Positions 9,490 to 19,543 of a stretch of 64,000 nucleotides of DNA are shown here, one piece after another. Within the stretch, counting starts at the first letter, position 1. Each line of letters starts with the position of its first letter. Source of the DNA: Pseudomonadota bacterium (GTDB taxonomy: Bacteria; Pseudomonadota; Alphaproteobacteria; Sphingomonadales; Sphingomonadaceae); NCBI GenBank assembly GCA_023436615.1, contig JAEZIO010000037.1, positions 30,015-94,014 on the forward strand, given 5' to 3'. A model generated the notes under the pieces. The model ran no database searches, was not told where the DNA came from, and saw nothing but the letters and a program-made list of their open reading frames with translations. The position numbers were made by a program, and so were the translations under genes.

Positions 9490-11205
9490 TCACTGGTCCT
9501 TGCGATTGTGGACGAAGGGCAGGACCTCCGACAGGTCGGGCTCTCTGTTCTTGTCGGGAGTGACGCCGAGCATCGGCGCGATCCGCGACACCGTCTTGCT
9601 GACGACTGGTGCAACGTTCCAGCCGGCGGTGTGGAATCCGTAGGTTTCGGCGGTCGCCTTGGGGTCGTCTAGCATTACGACGATCACATAGCGAGGATCG
9701 TCCATCGGGAAAACGCCCGCAAAGGTGGTGACGACGGCCGCGGACGTATAGCGCCCGCCTGCAAGCTTTTCCGCGGTCCCGGTCTTGCCCCCGACGCGAT
9801 AACCAGGCGCATCGGCCTTCTTGCCGGTGCCTTGAGTCACGACGATCCGCAGCAGTCCGCGCATCTTGTAGCTGGTGTCGGCGGTGAAGACACGGCGACC
9901 GGCGGGAAGCGGATGCCTGGCGCCGACCTTGAGCAGCGTCGCCGGCCGATAGATGCCGCCGTTGAACAAAGTCGCGTAGCCGGTCGCGAGATGGAGAGGC
10001 GTCACCGCGATCCCGTGACCGTATCCGACGGTCATGGTCGCGACCTGGCCCCAGTCGTTGCCGGGCGTCAGCGTGCGGCCGCGCTCCTTGAGCTCGACCT
10101 CGACCCGCTTGAGGAAGCCCATCTTGGACAGGAACGCGCGCTGCCGCGCGGCGCCGACTTCGGCGGCGATCTGCGCCGTTCCGATGTTGGAGCTTTCCTT
10201 CATGATCTCGGCAACCGTGCACGGACCGCCGAAGGGATGCGTGTCGGTGATCGTGAAGCCGCCGGCGGGCAGCCCTTTTGGACAATTGTACGTCTTTCCG
10301 AACGATTCGATGATGCCACTGTCCATCGCCATGGCCACGGTGAACGGCTTGAAGGTCGAGCCGAGCTCGTAGACGCCGAGCGTCGCCCGGTTGAACCGGG
10401 CTTCCGGCGGCGCGTTGCCGGGACGGTTCGGGTTCACCTGCGGAAGCGACGTCATCGCCAGGATCTCACTGGTGCGTATGTCCATGATGATTCCCGCCGC
10501 TCCGAGCGCCGAGAAGTTCGTCATCGCCTCCATCAATTCGTGCTCGAGCGCCTGCTGGATGCGGCTGGATATCGACAGCTGGATCGGCTCGCCCCGCGTA
10601 GCTGGATCGGACATCGGCAGATCGAAAGCGCGCTCGATCCCGGCAACGCCGTGGCCGTCGATGTCGGTATAGCCGATGACGCTCGATGCGAGGCTGGTCT
10701 GCGGGTAGAGCCGGTCAGGCTCCCTCGTCAGCGACAGCCCCGGCTCGCCGATCGCGTTTACAGCCTGGACAAGCTCCGGACCCGCGCGCCGCCGCAAGTA
10801 GAAGAATGGCTTACCGGAGCGCAGCATCGCGAAATAGTCGGCTTCCGACCGCTCGGGCATCAGCTGGGCGAGGCGGCGTGCGATTTCGAGCTTGTCGCCG
10901 ATGACCTTGCCCGGGTGCAGCCCGATCGTCCAGACGTCGATAGTGCGAGCGAGCGGCTGCCCGTCGCGGTCGATGATGTCACCGCGCGCGGGCACCAGGG
11001 CGCTAACGCCCCCTTCGCGTCCGGCATGGTCCCCGAATGCAGCGAGGTAGAGGATTCGCAGCGCGATGAGTGCGACGACGCCTGCATAGACCAGCATGCC
11101 CAGCATCAGCCGCTGGTGCATGATCGACAGGATCTGCCGCCGCTGGCCGACAAGCCGGAGCCGCTCCGGGCGCGGGGCGACAAGGGCTGCGGTCGGGGCG
11201 TTCAT
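9490..11205 (-). CDS. ftsI: Septal transpeptidase FtsI (penicillin-binding protein 3)
   Basis: FtsI crosslinks septal peptidoglycan in the periplasm, partnered with FtsW. The 571-residue protein has a basic cytoplasmic start, one membrane span at about 35-55 ('LVYAGVVALIALRILYL'), a class B PBP dimerisation domain, and the transpeptidase triad: SxxK as 'GSTFK' with Ser283, SxN as 'SSN' in 'KESSNIGT', and KTG as 'GGKTGTAEK'. The start overlaps the upstream ftsL-like gene by 4 nt; murE follows after 4 nt. Confidence 0.96.
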   Translation of the reverse strand: MNAPTAALVAPRPERLRLVGQRRQILSIMHQRLMLGMLVYAGVVALIALRILYLAAFGDHAGREGGVSALVPARGDIIDRDGQPLARTIDVWTIGLHPGKVIGDKLEIARRLAQLMPERSEADYFAMLRSGKPFFYLRRRAGPELVQAVNAIGEPGLSLTREPDRLYPQTSLASSVIGYTDIDGHGVAGIERAFDLPMSDPATRGEPIQLSISSRIQQALEHELMEAMTNFSALGAAGIIMDIRTSEILAMTSLPQVNPNRPGNAPPEARFNRATLGVYELGSTFKPFTVAMAMDSGIIESFGKTYNCPKGLPAGGFTITDTHPFGGPCTVAEIMKESSNIGTAQIAAEVGAARQRAFLSKMGFLKRVEVELKERGRTLTPGNDWGQVATMTVGYGHGIAVTPLHLATGYATLFNGGIYRPATLLKVGARHPLPAGRRVFTADTSYKMRGLLRIVVTQGTGKKADAPGYRVGGKTGTAEKLAGGRYTSAAVVTTFAGVFPMDDPRYVIVVMLDDPKATAETYGFHTAGWNVAPVVSKTVSRIAPMLGVTPDKNREPDLSEVLPFVHNRKDQ

Positions 11206-11897
11206 TTCTGCGTGCGCGATCCCTTGGCTGTGGAGTGCTGGCTCGGAAGCGGCGCCAGCGGATCGACATTGGCGGTCCGCAGCGGCCTTGTCACCGGCTG
11301 AGCGGCGGCGTTCCGGCTCTTGTCCCCAGCTTTTTTGCCGCCACTTTCAGGCTTGGCGGCCACCGCTTTGAAAGGCATTGGCTTCAGGGACGCCACCGCG
11401 TCCGTTTCCGCTTTCTTCACGGGTTCGGACGGCTTGGGTGCGGCGGCAGTCGGGCGCTCTGCGACTTTCAGGCTTGCCTGGTGCAGCAGCGAAGGAACCG
11501 GCGCCGCATTACTGACTTCCGCCACATCCTGCGCCAGCGGCTGCGGAGCCTGAGGCGCGGGAGCGGAAGCAAGCACCATCGGCGCATCCACCGGCAGATG
11601 GTGCTCGGGCTGCACCAGCCGGGCAAGCTGGAACTTGTCACCGAGGATCTGGTCCGCGCTGGGGGCGGACAGCGACAGGACGCGAACGTTCCACCGCTCG
11701 AGCTGAGCGAGCCGGCCGCGCGTGCCGATTTCTGTCTGCAAGAGGCGGATGTCGGCCTGGGTACGGACGATGTGGCTCTCCACCGCCTCCAGCGCCGCGC
11801 GCTCGGATGCCACCCGCAGCGATACGAGGTAGCACCCGAGAGCGGCTCCAGCCACGGCGGTCGCCATGAACACGGAATGGAAGCTGCGAACGCTCAT
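11202..11897 (-). CDS. FtsL-position bitopic membrane protein with long periplasmic tail
   Basis: This gene occupies the ftsL slot between rsmH and ftsI and overlaps both by 4 nt. The 231-residue product has a membrane span at about 8-28, then a heptad-like helical stretch at about 30-65, and an 'LERWNVRVLSLSAPSADQILGDKFQLARL' type segment. This matches FtsL architecture, which recruits FtsB/FtsQ and FtsW-FtsI. Family members are about 100 residues; here residues about 100-231 form an extra Ala/Pro/Lys-rich tail of low complexity. The FtsL assignment is by position and topology, not strong sequence identity. Confidence 0.75.
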   Translation of the reverse strand: MSVRSFHSVFMATAVAGAALGCYLVSLRVASERAALEAVESHIVRTQADIRLLQTEIGTRGRLAQLERWNVRVLSLSAPSADQILGDKFQLARLVQPEHHLPVDAPMVLASAPAPQAPQPLAQDVAEVSNAAPVPSLLHQASLKVAERPTAAAPKPSEPVKKAETDAVASLKPMPFKAVAAKPESGGKKAGDKSRNAAAQPVTRPLRTANVDPLAPLPSQHSTAKGSRTQK

Positions 11898-12844
11898 TGT
11901 CCCTCTCCTGCGCGCTTGCGGCTCGGAGCAGAGGTCCGCACGGCGCTGCGCAGTCGGGCCGAACGCGATCGGGGATTGCCGGCCAGCTCGCGTTCCGTCG
12001 GGGAGACCGGCTTGGCGACCCGTTCGAACGTCGGTTCGTTGGGGTCGACAAGCACGGGACGGTGACGCGAGCCGGCCGGCGTCCCACCGCTCCGCTCACG
12101 GAAAAAGCGTTTGACGATCCGGTCTTCGAGGCTGTGAAAGGTGACGACCGCCAGCCGCCCACCGGGACGGAGAGACCGTTCGGCCGCCACCAAGCCCTGC
12201 TCGAGTTCCTCGAGCTCCGCGTTCATGTGAATCCGGATTGCTTGAAAGGTGCGCGTCGCGGGGTCGCTCTTCTGTCCGGGACGGAAACCGAGCGCTCGCC
12301 GCACGACCGACGCGAGTTGCGATGTCCTCTCGATGGGGCGAGCCGCGACGATTGCACGTGCGATGGTCCGCGCGCGGGGTTCCTCGCCATATTCGCGGAT
12401 TATGCGGGCGATCTCCGCTTCATCGGCTTGATTGAGGAACTCCGCCGCGGTTGGCCCGCTTTGGCCCATTCGCATGTCGAGCGGCCCGTCCGACTGAAAG
12501 GAAAAGCCGCGTTCGGCGCGGTCGAGCTGCATCGAGCTGACCCCGATATCGAGAGCGATTGCATCCACCAGCCCGATGCCGCGCTCCGCAAGCACGCGGT
12601 CCATCTGGCTGAAGCGCTCCTGCACGAGCGTGAGCCGTGGGTCAGGGACGAGTGACGGCCCTTCCGCGATCGCATCCGGATCGCGGTCGAAACCGATCAC
12701 TCGTCCCACCCCCACCGCAAGCATTGCGCGCGTGTAGCCGCCAGCTCCGAAGGTGCCGTCGACGACGGTGTCGCCGGGCTGAAGGGCGAGCGCGTCGATC
12801 ACTTGGTCGACGAGAACCGGAACGTGCTCTGCCCTCGCGGTCAC
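11894..12844 (-). CDS. rsmH: 16S rRNA (cytosine-1402-N4) methyltransferase RsmH (MraW)
   Basis: RsmH methylates N4 of C1402 in 16S rRNA using S-adenosylmethionine. The 316-residue product contains the SAM-binding 'VVDGTFGAGGYTRAML', 'DRDPDAI', 'ALDIGVSSMQLD', 'RGFSFQSDGPLDMRM' and the C-terminal 'FHSLEDRIVKRFF', all hallmarks of MraW. It is the second gene of the dcw operon, overlapping mraZ by 4 nt upstream and the ftsL-like gene by 4 nt downstream. Confidence 0.96.
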   Translation of the reverse strand: MTARAEHVPVLVDQVIDALALQPGDTVVDGTFGAGGYTRAMLAVGVGRVIGFDRDPDAIAEGPSLVPDPRLTLVQERFSQMDRVLAERGIGLVDAIALDIGVSSMQLDRAERGFSFQSDGPLDMRMGQSGPTAAEFLNQADEAEIARIIREYGEEPRARTIARAIVAARPIERTSQLASVVRRALGFRPGQKSDPATRTFQAIRIHMNAELEELEQGLVAAERSLRPGGRLAVVTFHSLEDRIVKRFFRERSGGTPAGSRHRPVLVDPNEPTFERVAKPVSPTERELAGNPRSRSARLRSAVRTSAPSRKRAGEGQ

Positions 12845-13332
12845 AGCTTTGCTCCCCGCTCTTCGAGCCGGAAGCGCGCGATGTCCTTCATGTCTTCCGG
12901 TACCCGCGGTTCGGCGAGGAACAGCTTCGGGTTCCAGATCTGGAAGGTCTCTCCGGCGCCGAGGAACAAGGCCAAGTCCTCGATCTGGCCCTTGCTGCGC
13001 ATCATCGGCGGGAAGACGATGCGCCCGGAACTGTCGTAGGGCACCTCTTCGCTGGCGGCGAAAGCCATCAGGTTGCGCTGCTCATACTCGAGCTGCGCAT
13101 CGGGGTTCGTCTCTTCCTTCTCCAACAGCCGTTCAAGCTTGCTGTGCTTCAGAGCGGCGTAGGCGGGATCGTAGGCGCTGAGCGCCGGGAAGGCTTCGTG
13201 CTTGGCGAGGACAATGGTGCGGGCATCGCCCCGCCGCTCGATCACCGAGCGCAGGAAAGCAGGAACGGAGACGCGTCCCTTAGCGTCGACCCCGTTGACA
13301 GCGCTGCCTTGGAACAGATGCTCGAGCGCCAC
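12841..13332 (-). CDS. mraZ: Transcriptional regulator MraZ
   Basis: MraZ is a double SpoVT/AbrB-fold DNA-binding protein that represses dcw operons. The product shows 'VDAKGRVSVPAFLRSVI' in the first half and 'SSGRIVFPPMMR' in the second, the two AbrB-like repeats. I place the start at the GTG at 13332 (VALEHLFQG) because GGGGAA lies six bases upstream; the open frame reaches a TTG at 13359, and a GTG at 13338 is also possible. The product from 13332 is 163 residues. It is the promoter-proximal gene of the dcw operon, so the sequence upstream to about 13600 should hold the operon control region. Confidence 0.92.
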   Translation of the reverse strand: MALEHLFQGSAVNGVDAKGRVSVPAFLRSVIERRGDARTIVLAKHEAFPALSAYDPAYAALKHSKLERLLEKEETNPDAQLEYEQRNLMAFAASEEVPYDSSGRIVFPPMMRSKGQIEDLALFLGAGETFQIWNPKLFLAEPRVPEDMKDIARFRLEERGAKL

Positions 13333-13482
13333 GTCCACTTCCCCGTTTCCGCAGCGCAAAGCTCTCCCATTCGTGGGCGAGCGGCATCGCCGCCGGTCCC
13401 ACGCCGGATTCCAGAAAGGAGGGTTTCAGCCCCGCGCTACAGCCGATGTTGGTAACTCAGGACTAACCGGGAGACAATGGAT

Positions 13483-13512
13483 TTTGATGCCATAGTACGG
13501 GATTTGATGCCA
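13483..13512 (-). promoter_or_regulatory. Two direct repeats 20 nt apart upstream of mraZ
   Basis: The plus strand carries TTTGATGCCA at 13483-13492 and again at 13503-13512, exactly 20 nt apart, so about two helical turns and on one face of the DNA. On the minus (coding) strand they read TGGCATCAAA. They lie about 150 bp upstream of the mraZ start in the intergenic region that must drive the dcw operon. They do not match the TGGGN repeats known as MraZ boxes. Operator function is inferred. Confidence 0.4.
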
Positions 13513-13584
13513 CAAGGCGGATTTCTGCGACTTTTTTACGTCAGATTCCGACCCTGTTCCCTTCCTGTTCTCCCACGTTCTGGT

Positions 13585-13593
13585 TGTGGATAA
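13585..13593 (-). promoter_or_regulatory. Consensus DnaA box upstream of the dcw operon
   Basis: The minus strand reads TTATCCACA, the consensus high-affinity DnaA 9-mer, about 250 bp upstream of mraZ. The same intergenic stretch holds a GANTC site (GATTC at 13544-13548), the CcrM methylation sequence in many alphaproteobacteria. A lone consensus box can occur by chance about once per 130 kb. Confidence 0.4.
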
Positions 13594-13620
13594 GTCTGTG
13601 TGCAGCGGAAAATGCGCGAA

Positions 13621-14361
13621 TCATCTTTCCAGCTCCGCCAGCCGGCGAAGCAAGAATCCGAGATTCCCCGATCGCGCCGGCTCTCTGCGTCTCGCGACGT
13701 CGATGAAATCCGCATCCGCCACGACCAGCGCTTCGCCGCGCCCGATTGTACATCTGGCGACGAGCCCGTCGGAATCCGCGGAGCACGCATCATCGATCGC
13801 CACGAGCGTGCCGGGCGAGCTCGTTTGGACCGCCCGTCCATCGGCGACGAGGGTCGCCGGGCCCAGCTTTTCCGGGCCGTCCAGGCGCAGCCCCCAGTGG
13901 CCGAGAAGCCCCGTATCGGCGAAGGTCATTGGCGGCCGAAGGAGGTCCCCGAGCGGGCGTTCGCTCGGCCACTCAAGCATAGGGTCGGCAAGAAGCAGCA
14001 CGCGGCCGCCGCCGCGAACCCACGCGTCGAGCTCAACCAGCACCTCTGCGGGCTGCGCAGGCGGCTGCGCCATCAGCAGCAGGCGCCTGCCGTCGAGCGA
14101 GCGCGCATCAGCCGTGCTGATCGGCACGATGCGGTAGCGCCGCTGCAGGGCCGCAAGCACCGGCGACCCCGATGTTTCCAACGTGAAGGTCTCGGGAAAG
14201 ACGATGGGCAGGCTGGTCAGGAGCAGCAGCTCTGGCCGCTCGGCCGGCGGCCGCTCCGGTACGGCATCGGGCCCCGGGCGAAGAGCGAACCCTGCTAAGA
14301 CAGAGGCAAGCACCAGGAGAACGCCTGCCGCGCCGGCGAGGCGCCGCCGGCTCGAGCGCAT
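13621..14361 (-). CDS. Membrane-anchored GldG/DUF4350-like protein
   Basis: The 246-residue product has one N-terminal hydrophobic span (about 8-27, after an Arg-rich start) and then a soluble domain. It carries 'ELLLLTSLPIVFP', 'LDAWVRGGGRVLLLADPM' and 'GRGEALVVADADFID', the pattern of the GldG/IFT52-like and DUF4350 proteins, which resemble class I glutamine amidotransferase folds but lack known catalysis. Topology suggests a periplasmic domain. The ATG at 14361 shares TGATG with the upstream gene's stop; a GTG at 14364 is an alternative. Function unknown; in other bacteria such domains accompany ABC-2 type export systems, but no ABC partner is adjacent here. Confidence 0.7.
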   Translation of the reverse strand: MRSSRRRLAGAAGVLLVLASVLAGFALRPGPDAVPERPPAERPELLLLTSLPIVFPETFTLETSGSPVLAALQRRYRIVPISTADARSLDGRRLLLMAQPPAQPAEVLVELDAWVRGGGRVLLLADPMLEWPSERPLGDLLRPPMTFADTGLLGHWGLRLDGPEKLGPATLVADGRAVQTSSPGTLVAIDDACSADSDGLVARCTIGRGEALVVADADFIDVARRREPARSGNLGFLLRRLAELER

Positions 14362-14618
14362 CACTTGCTCTCGCTGTTGTTCGTCTCTTCCGAAGCCGTC
14401 GACCCCGGCGCGACGCCGAGCTCCGCGAGCGGCTCGCTTGGCGTGTTCGTGGTGGCGGCGTTCAAGGCTCTCGTCGCATTGTCGTCCTGGCCGGACCGGC
14501 TGACGACGCTTCCCAGGAGCACGAGAAGGAAGGCAAAAGCCAACCCGGTGAGACCGATGCGAATGCGTTGCGCGGTGGTTCCGGCTCTGTGGGGCGTGTT
14601 GCCGGCTCGGTGGGGCAC
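14361..14618 (-). CDS. Small single-span membrane protein of unknown function
   Basis: From the GTG at 14618 the product is about 85 residues: a basic, His/Arg-containing cytoplasmic stretch, one strong membrane span ('LTGLAFAFLLVLLGSVV'), and an acidic, Thr/Ser/Glu-rich tail likely in the periplasm. The frame is open further upstream to 14690, so the start is uncertain and no good ribosome binding site was found. It overlaps the start of the GldG-like gene at 14361, suggesting a two-gene unit. The span followed by a disordered tail suggests a small anchor or partner for that neighbour. Confidence 0.55.
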   Translation of the reverse strand: MPHRAGNTPHRAGTTAQRIRIGLTGLAFAFLLVLLGSVVSRSGQDDNATRALNAATTNTPSEPLAELGVAPGSTASEETNNSESK

Positions 14619-14699
14619 ATCGATGAAGCTATGGTCCGGTTCGACACAATGCAAGCGGCGGCCTTGACGAACGAGGCTGGCGCAGCGCAAGCGCCGACC

Positions 14700-15083
14700 A
14701 TGACTCGCACTTCACTGCTGCTCACGATAGCCGCCACCGCTGCGCTTGCCGGTTGCGGTAACAGCGACGACCACACGATCGTCGCCGGTCCCAACATCGA
14801 CGACGATGCTCCCGTCGCAAACGGTCCTGTCACGCTTCCGCCCACGATCGCGGCCAGCAAGATCTACCGCTGCAAGGACAACAGCGTCGTCTATATCGAC
14901 TGGCTGTCGGACAATAAGTCGGCAAACTTCCGCTCGGAGAAGGAAGGAACGCCGGTCCAGCTGACCGCCGCCGAGGCGGGTAAGCCGATGGTCGCCGAAG
15001 GCTATTCGCTGACCGGGACGGCCGAGGCTTCAAGCGTCACGCTGGCTCGGCCCGGCAAGGGCAGTCAGAGCTGCAAAGCCTGA
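14700..15083 (+). CDS. Small secreted lipoprotein of unknown function
   Basis: The ATG at 14700 gives a 127-residue product with a signal peptide ending in a lipobox, LAGC with Cys19, so it should be lipidated and anchored in the envelope. The mature part has 'IYRCKDNSVVYIDWLSDNKSA', with Cys again near the C-terminus ('SQSCKA'), compatible with a disulfide. The open frame extends upstream to 14568 but the lipoprotein signal fixes the start. It is divergent from the small membrane protein and is closed by a strong terminator at 15113-15139. Confidence 0.82.
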   Translation: MTRTSLLLTIAATAALAGCGNSDDHTIVAGPNIDDDAPVANGPVTLPPTIAASKIYRCKDNSVVYIDWLSDNKSANFRSEKEGTPVQLTAAEAGKPMVAEGYSLTGTAEASSVTLARPGKGSQSCKA

Positions 15084-15112
15084 TCCGCTCCACCCTGTAA
15101 CCACATCCACCA

Positions 15113-15139
15113 CCCCGGCCGTTCGGCCGGGGTTTTTTT
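15113..15139 (+). terminator. Rho-independent terminator after the lipoprotein
   Basis: An 8-bp GC stem, CCCCGGCC (15113-15120) and GGCCGGGG (15125-15132), closes a GTTC loop and is followed by seven T residues. It lies 30 nt after the lipoprotein stop and 28 nt before purL, insulating the two. Confidence 0.92.
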
Positions 15140-15167
15140 GTTGCGGCCGCAAGGCTATCCGCCCGCC

Positions 15168-17405
<2,238 letters not shown>

Positions 17406-17409
17406 CGAC

Positions 17410-17440
17410 AATGCGAGAATAGTTGCGAACGCCTCGCATT
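17410..17440. promoter_or_regulatory. Inverted repeat in the bfd promoter, possible iron-responsive operator
   Basis: AATGCGAG (17410-17417) is mirrored by CTCGCATT (17433-17440) with 15 nt between. The left part reads TGCGAGAATAGTTGCGAA, which resembles AT-rich GAGAATA-type Fur half-sites. It sits 19 nt before the bfd start. Bfd genes are commonly iron-starvation induced, so a Fur-type operator is a reasonable guess, not shown. Confidence 0.4.
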
Positions 17441-17458
17441 AGCGCTATTTACGCGGCC

Positions 17459-17656
17459 ATGATCCTCTGTGTGTGCAATGCGATCACCGAGAACGAGGTG
17501 CGAGACCTCGCGCGTTGCGGCGCGCGCACGCCCGAGCAAGCTTACGAAAAGCTGGGCTTCGAGCCGCAATGCTGCAGCTGCCTGTGTTACGCGCAGGAAC
17601 TGATCGATGAGGAGCGGCAGGCCTCCAGGCCGCGACTGCGGGTCGTCGCCGCTTAA
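17459..17656 (+). CDS. bfd: Bacterioferritin-associated ferredoxin (BFD-like [2Fe-2S] protein)
   Basis: Bfd delivers electrons to bacterioferritin to release stored iron. The ATG at 17459 gives a 65-residue protein, MILCVCNAITE..., with Cys at positions 4 and 6 and the second cluster 'PQCCSCLC' near 37-42, the C-x-C...C-x2-C arrangement of the family that holds a [2Fe-2S] centre. bfr follows 125 bp downstream, as expected for functional partners. A 12-codon longer frame exists upstream but lacks conservation. Confidence 0.9.
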   Translation: MILCVCNAITENEVRDLARCGARTPEQAYEKLGFEPQCCSCLCYAQELIDEERQASRPRLRVVAA

Positions 17657-17705
17657 GCCGAAGCCGGCGCGGCAGTTACTGCGAGTGACAATCAAGTGCA
17701 GACAA

Positions 17706-17728
17706 ATGGCGGATTTCCGCGATTTTTT
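17706..17728 (+). promoter_or_regulatory. Conserved intergenic motif upstream of bfr, also found upstream of mraZ
   Basis: GGCGGATTTCCGCGA followed by a T-run matches the plus-strand sequence at 13517-13538 upstream of mraZ with only two differences in about 22 bases. GCGG and CCGC can pair around an ATTT loop, so in the bfd direction it could be a weak terminator. At mraZ the orientation relative to the gene is reversed, which argues against a terminator there. Function unknown. Confidence 0.35.
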
Positions 17729-17781
17729 TGCTTCCTGTGACGTCTCTCTTGCGCTAGTGCGAAGCGAACCAGGAGACCTGC

Positions 17782-18261
17782 ATGAAGGGCGATCCCAAGG
17801 TCATCGAGCTGCTGAACGAGGCGCTCAAGGCCGAACTGACCGCGATCAACCAATATTGGCTGCATTACCGGATGCTCGACAATTGGGGCGTCAAGAAGCT
17901 CGCGGAGTTCGAGCGGCACGAATCGATCGACGAGATGAAGCATGCGGACCGCTTCTCGGAACGCATTCTCTTCCTTGAAGGGCTTCCCAATTTCCAGGCG
18001 CTCGGCCGGCTGCGGATCGGCGAGAGCGTCGAGGAAGTCCTGAAAGCCGATCTGCAGGCCGAGTATGAAGCGGTCGAAATGTACCGGAATGGAGTCGCCC
18101 AGTGCGAGCTACTGGGCGATTATGTGAGCCGCGACCTTTTCGCGGAAGTGTTGCGCGATGAGGAAGGCCACGTCGACGCGATCGAGACGCAGTTCGAGAT
18201 GATCAAGCAGATGGGACTTCAGAACTACATCCAGTTGCAGTCGGAGCACATCGAAGCGTAG
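17782..18261 (+). CDS. bfr: Bacterioferritin
   Basis: Bacterioferritin stores iron in a 24-mer shell with di-iron ferroxidase centres and bridging haem. The 159-residue product keeps all ferroxidase ligands: Glu18, Glu51, His54, Glu94, Glu127 and His130, and the haem ligand Met52 in 'DEMKHADR'. The start has AGGAG six bases upstream. Length is canonical. It follows bfd on the same strand. Confidence 0.97.
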   Translation: MKGDPKVIELLNEALKAELTAINQYWLHYRMLDNWGVKKLAEFERHESIDEMKHADRFSERILFLEGLPNFQALGRLRIGESVEEVLKADLQAEYEAVEMYRNGVAQCELLGDYVSRDLFAEVLRDEEGHVDAIETQFEMIKQMGLQNYIQLQSEHIEA

Positions 18262-18283
18262 CGTTCGGCCTCAGGGGGGCGAA

Positions 18284-19543
18284 ATGGCGACGACTTCACC
18301 CGATCGGATCCTGACTCTCGATCTCATCCGCGGCGTGGCCGTCATGGGCATCTTCTCGGTCAACGTGGTCGCATTCGCCATGATCGAGGCCGCGTATTTC
18401 AACCCCACGGCCTATGGCGGCGACAGCGGCGCCGACCTCGCGCTGTGGGCGGCGAACATGGTCCTCATCGACGGCAAGATGCGGACGCTGTTCTCCATGT
18501 TGTTCGGCGCATCGATGCTGCTCGTCATCGAACGCGCCGAAGCCTCGGGCAGGTCAGGATTGTGGACGCACTTCCGCCGGATGGTCGTCCTGCTCGGCTT
18601 CGGCCTGTTCCATTATTACTTCATCTGGTTCGGCGACATCCTGACTCTCTATGCTTTGGGCGGCCTTGTCGCATTCCTCTTCCGCCGCCTGCCCGAGGAA
18701 AAGCTGGTGGCGCTCGGCGCCGCCTTCCTCCTGCTTCACATGGCCGCGTTCGGGGCGCTCCTGTACAGCCAGCACCAGGTGGAGCTAGCCGCCCACGCTC
18801 CCGGCGCAAGCAGGGCGGCGCTCCAGGCGTGGACCGAGGGCATCGGCAGCATGGAGGTCTCGCCGCAGAGGATTGCCGACGACAAGGCAATTCACCTCGG
18901 CAGCTATGGCGCCTTCGTCGCGCACAATCTCGGACGCTGGCCCAGCATCTTCGGCAACACGCTACCTTTCATGCTCGACACCGTCGGGCTGATGCTGCTT
19001 GGAATGGCGGGCTACAAGTCCGGCTTTCTTACCGGAAGCTGGTCGGACGATCGCTACCGGCGGCTGATGCTTCCGGCGCTCGGGGCAGGGGTTCTTGCCG
19101 GCGCGGCAACCGTGGCCTTCGATATCTGGTCGGGATTCGACCTTGTCGCGATTTTGGCGGCGTTCATTGTTGCCGAGACGCCGTTCATCACCCTTATGGC
19201 GATCGGCTACGCGGCACTGATCATCTTGTTGTCGCGACGCTTTGGACCGCTTGCGCAGAGGATTGCAGCGGCCGGCCGCTGCGCATTCAGCAATTATCTG
19301 GGCACCAGCATCATCGCGACGATGGTCTTCAGCGGATGGGGCCTCGGCTTGTACGGATCCGTATCGCGCTGGCAGGCGTGGCTGCTGGTTCCCATCGTCT
19401 GGGCAATCATGCTGCTTTGGTCGAAGCCCTGGCTCGAACGCTTCAATTACGGACCGTTCGAATGGGCTTGGAGGAGTCTGTCGAGGGGCCGGGCGCAGCC
19501 GATGCGCAAGGCTGTTGGCGCGTTTGCTGTCGCCGCAGCCTAG
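18284..19543 (+). CDS. DUF418 family polytopic membrane protein
   Basis: The 419-residue product begins 'RILTLDLIRGVAVMGIFSVNV', the typical N-terminus of DUF418/YeiB-type proteins, and has about nine to ten membrane spans. The C-terminal DUF418 domain includes 'AAAGRCAFSNYLGTSIIATMVF' and 'PFEWAWRSL'. Related acyltransferase-3-like membrane proteins modify envelope glycans, but no catalytic role is established for DUF418. AGGGGGG precedes the ATG. The stop interlocks with the convergent Hpt gene stop in a CTAG at 19540-19543. Confidence 0.88.
   Translation: MATTSPDRILTLDLIRGVAVMGIFSVNVVAFAMIEAAYFNPTAYGGDSGADLALWAANMVLIDGKMRTLFSMLFGASMLLVIERAEASGRSGLWTHFRRMVVLLGFGLFHYYFIWFGDILTLYALGGLVAFLFRRLPEEKLVALGAAFLLLHMAAFGALLYSQHQVELAAHAPGASRAALQAWTEGIGSMEVSPQRIADDKAIHLGSYGAFVAHNLGRWPSIFGNTLPFMLDTVGLMLLGMAGYKSGFLTGSWSDDRYRRLMLPALGAGVLAGAATVAFDIWSGFDLVAILAAFIVAETPFITLMAIGYAALIILLSRRFGPLAQRIAAAGRCAFSNYLGTSIIATMVFSGWGLGLYGSVSRWQAWLLVPIVWAIMLLWSKPWLERFNYGPFEWAWRSLSRGRAQPMRKAVGAFAVAAA

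Noticed and set aside
13365..13575. TGGGA sequences upstream of mraZ as classical MraZ boxes
   Set aside because: Three TGGGA occur on the minus strand but not at the regular 10-nt spacing of known MraZ boxes.
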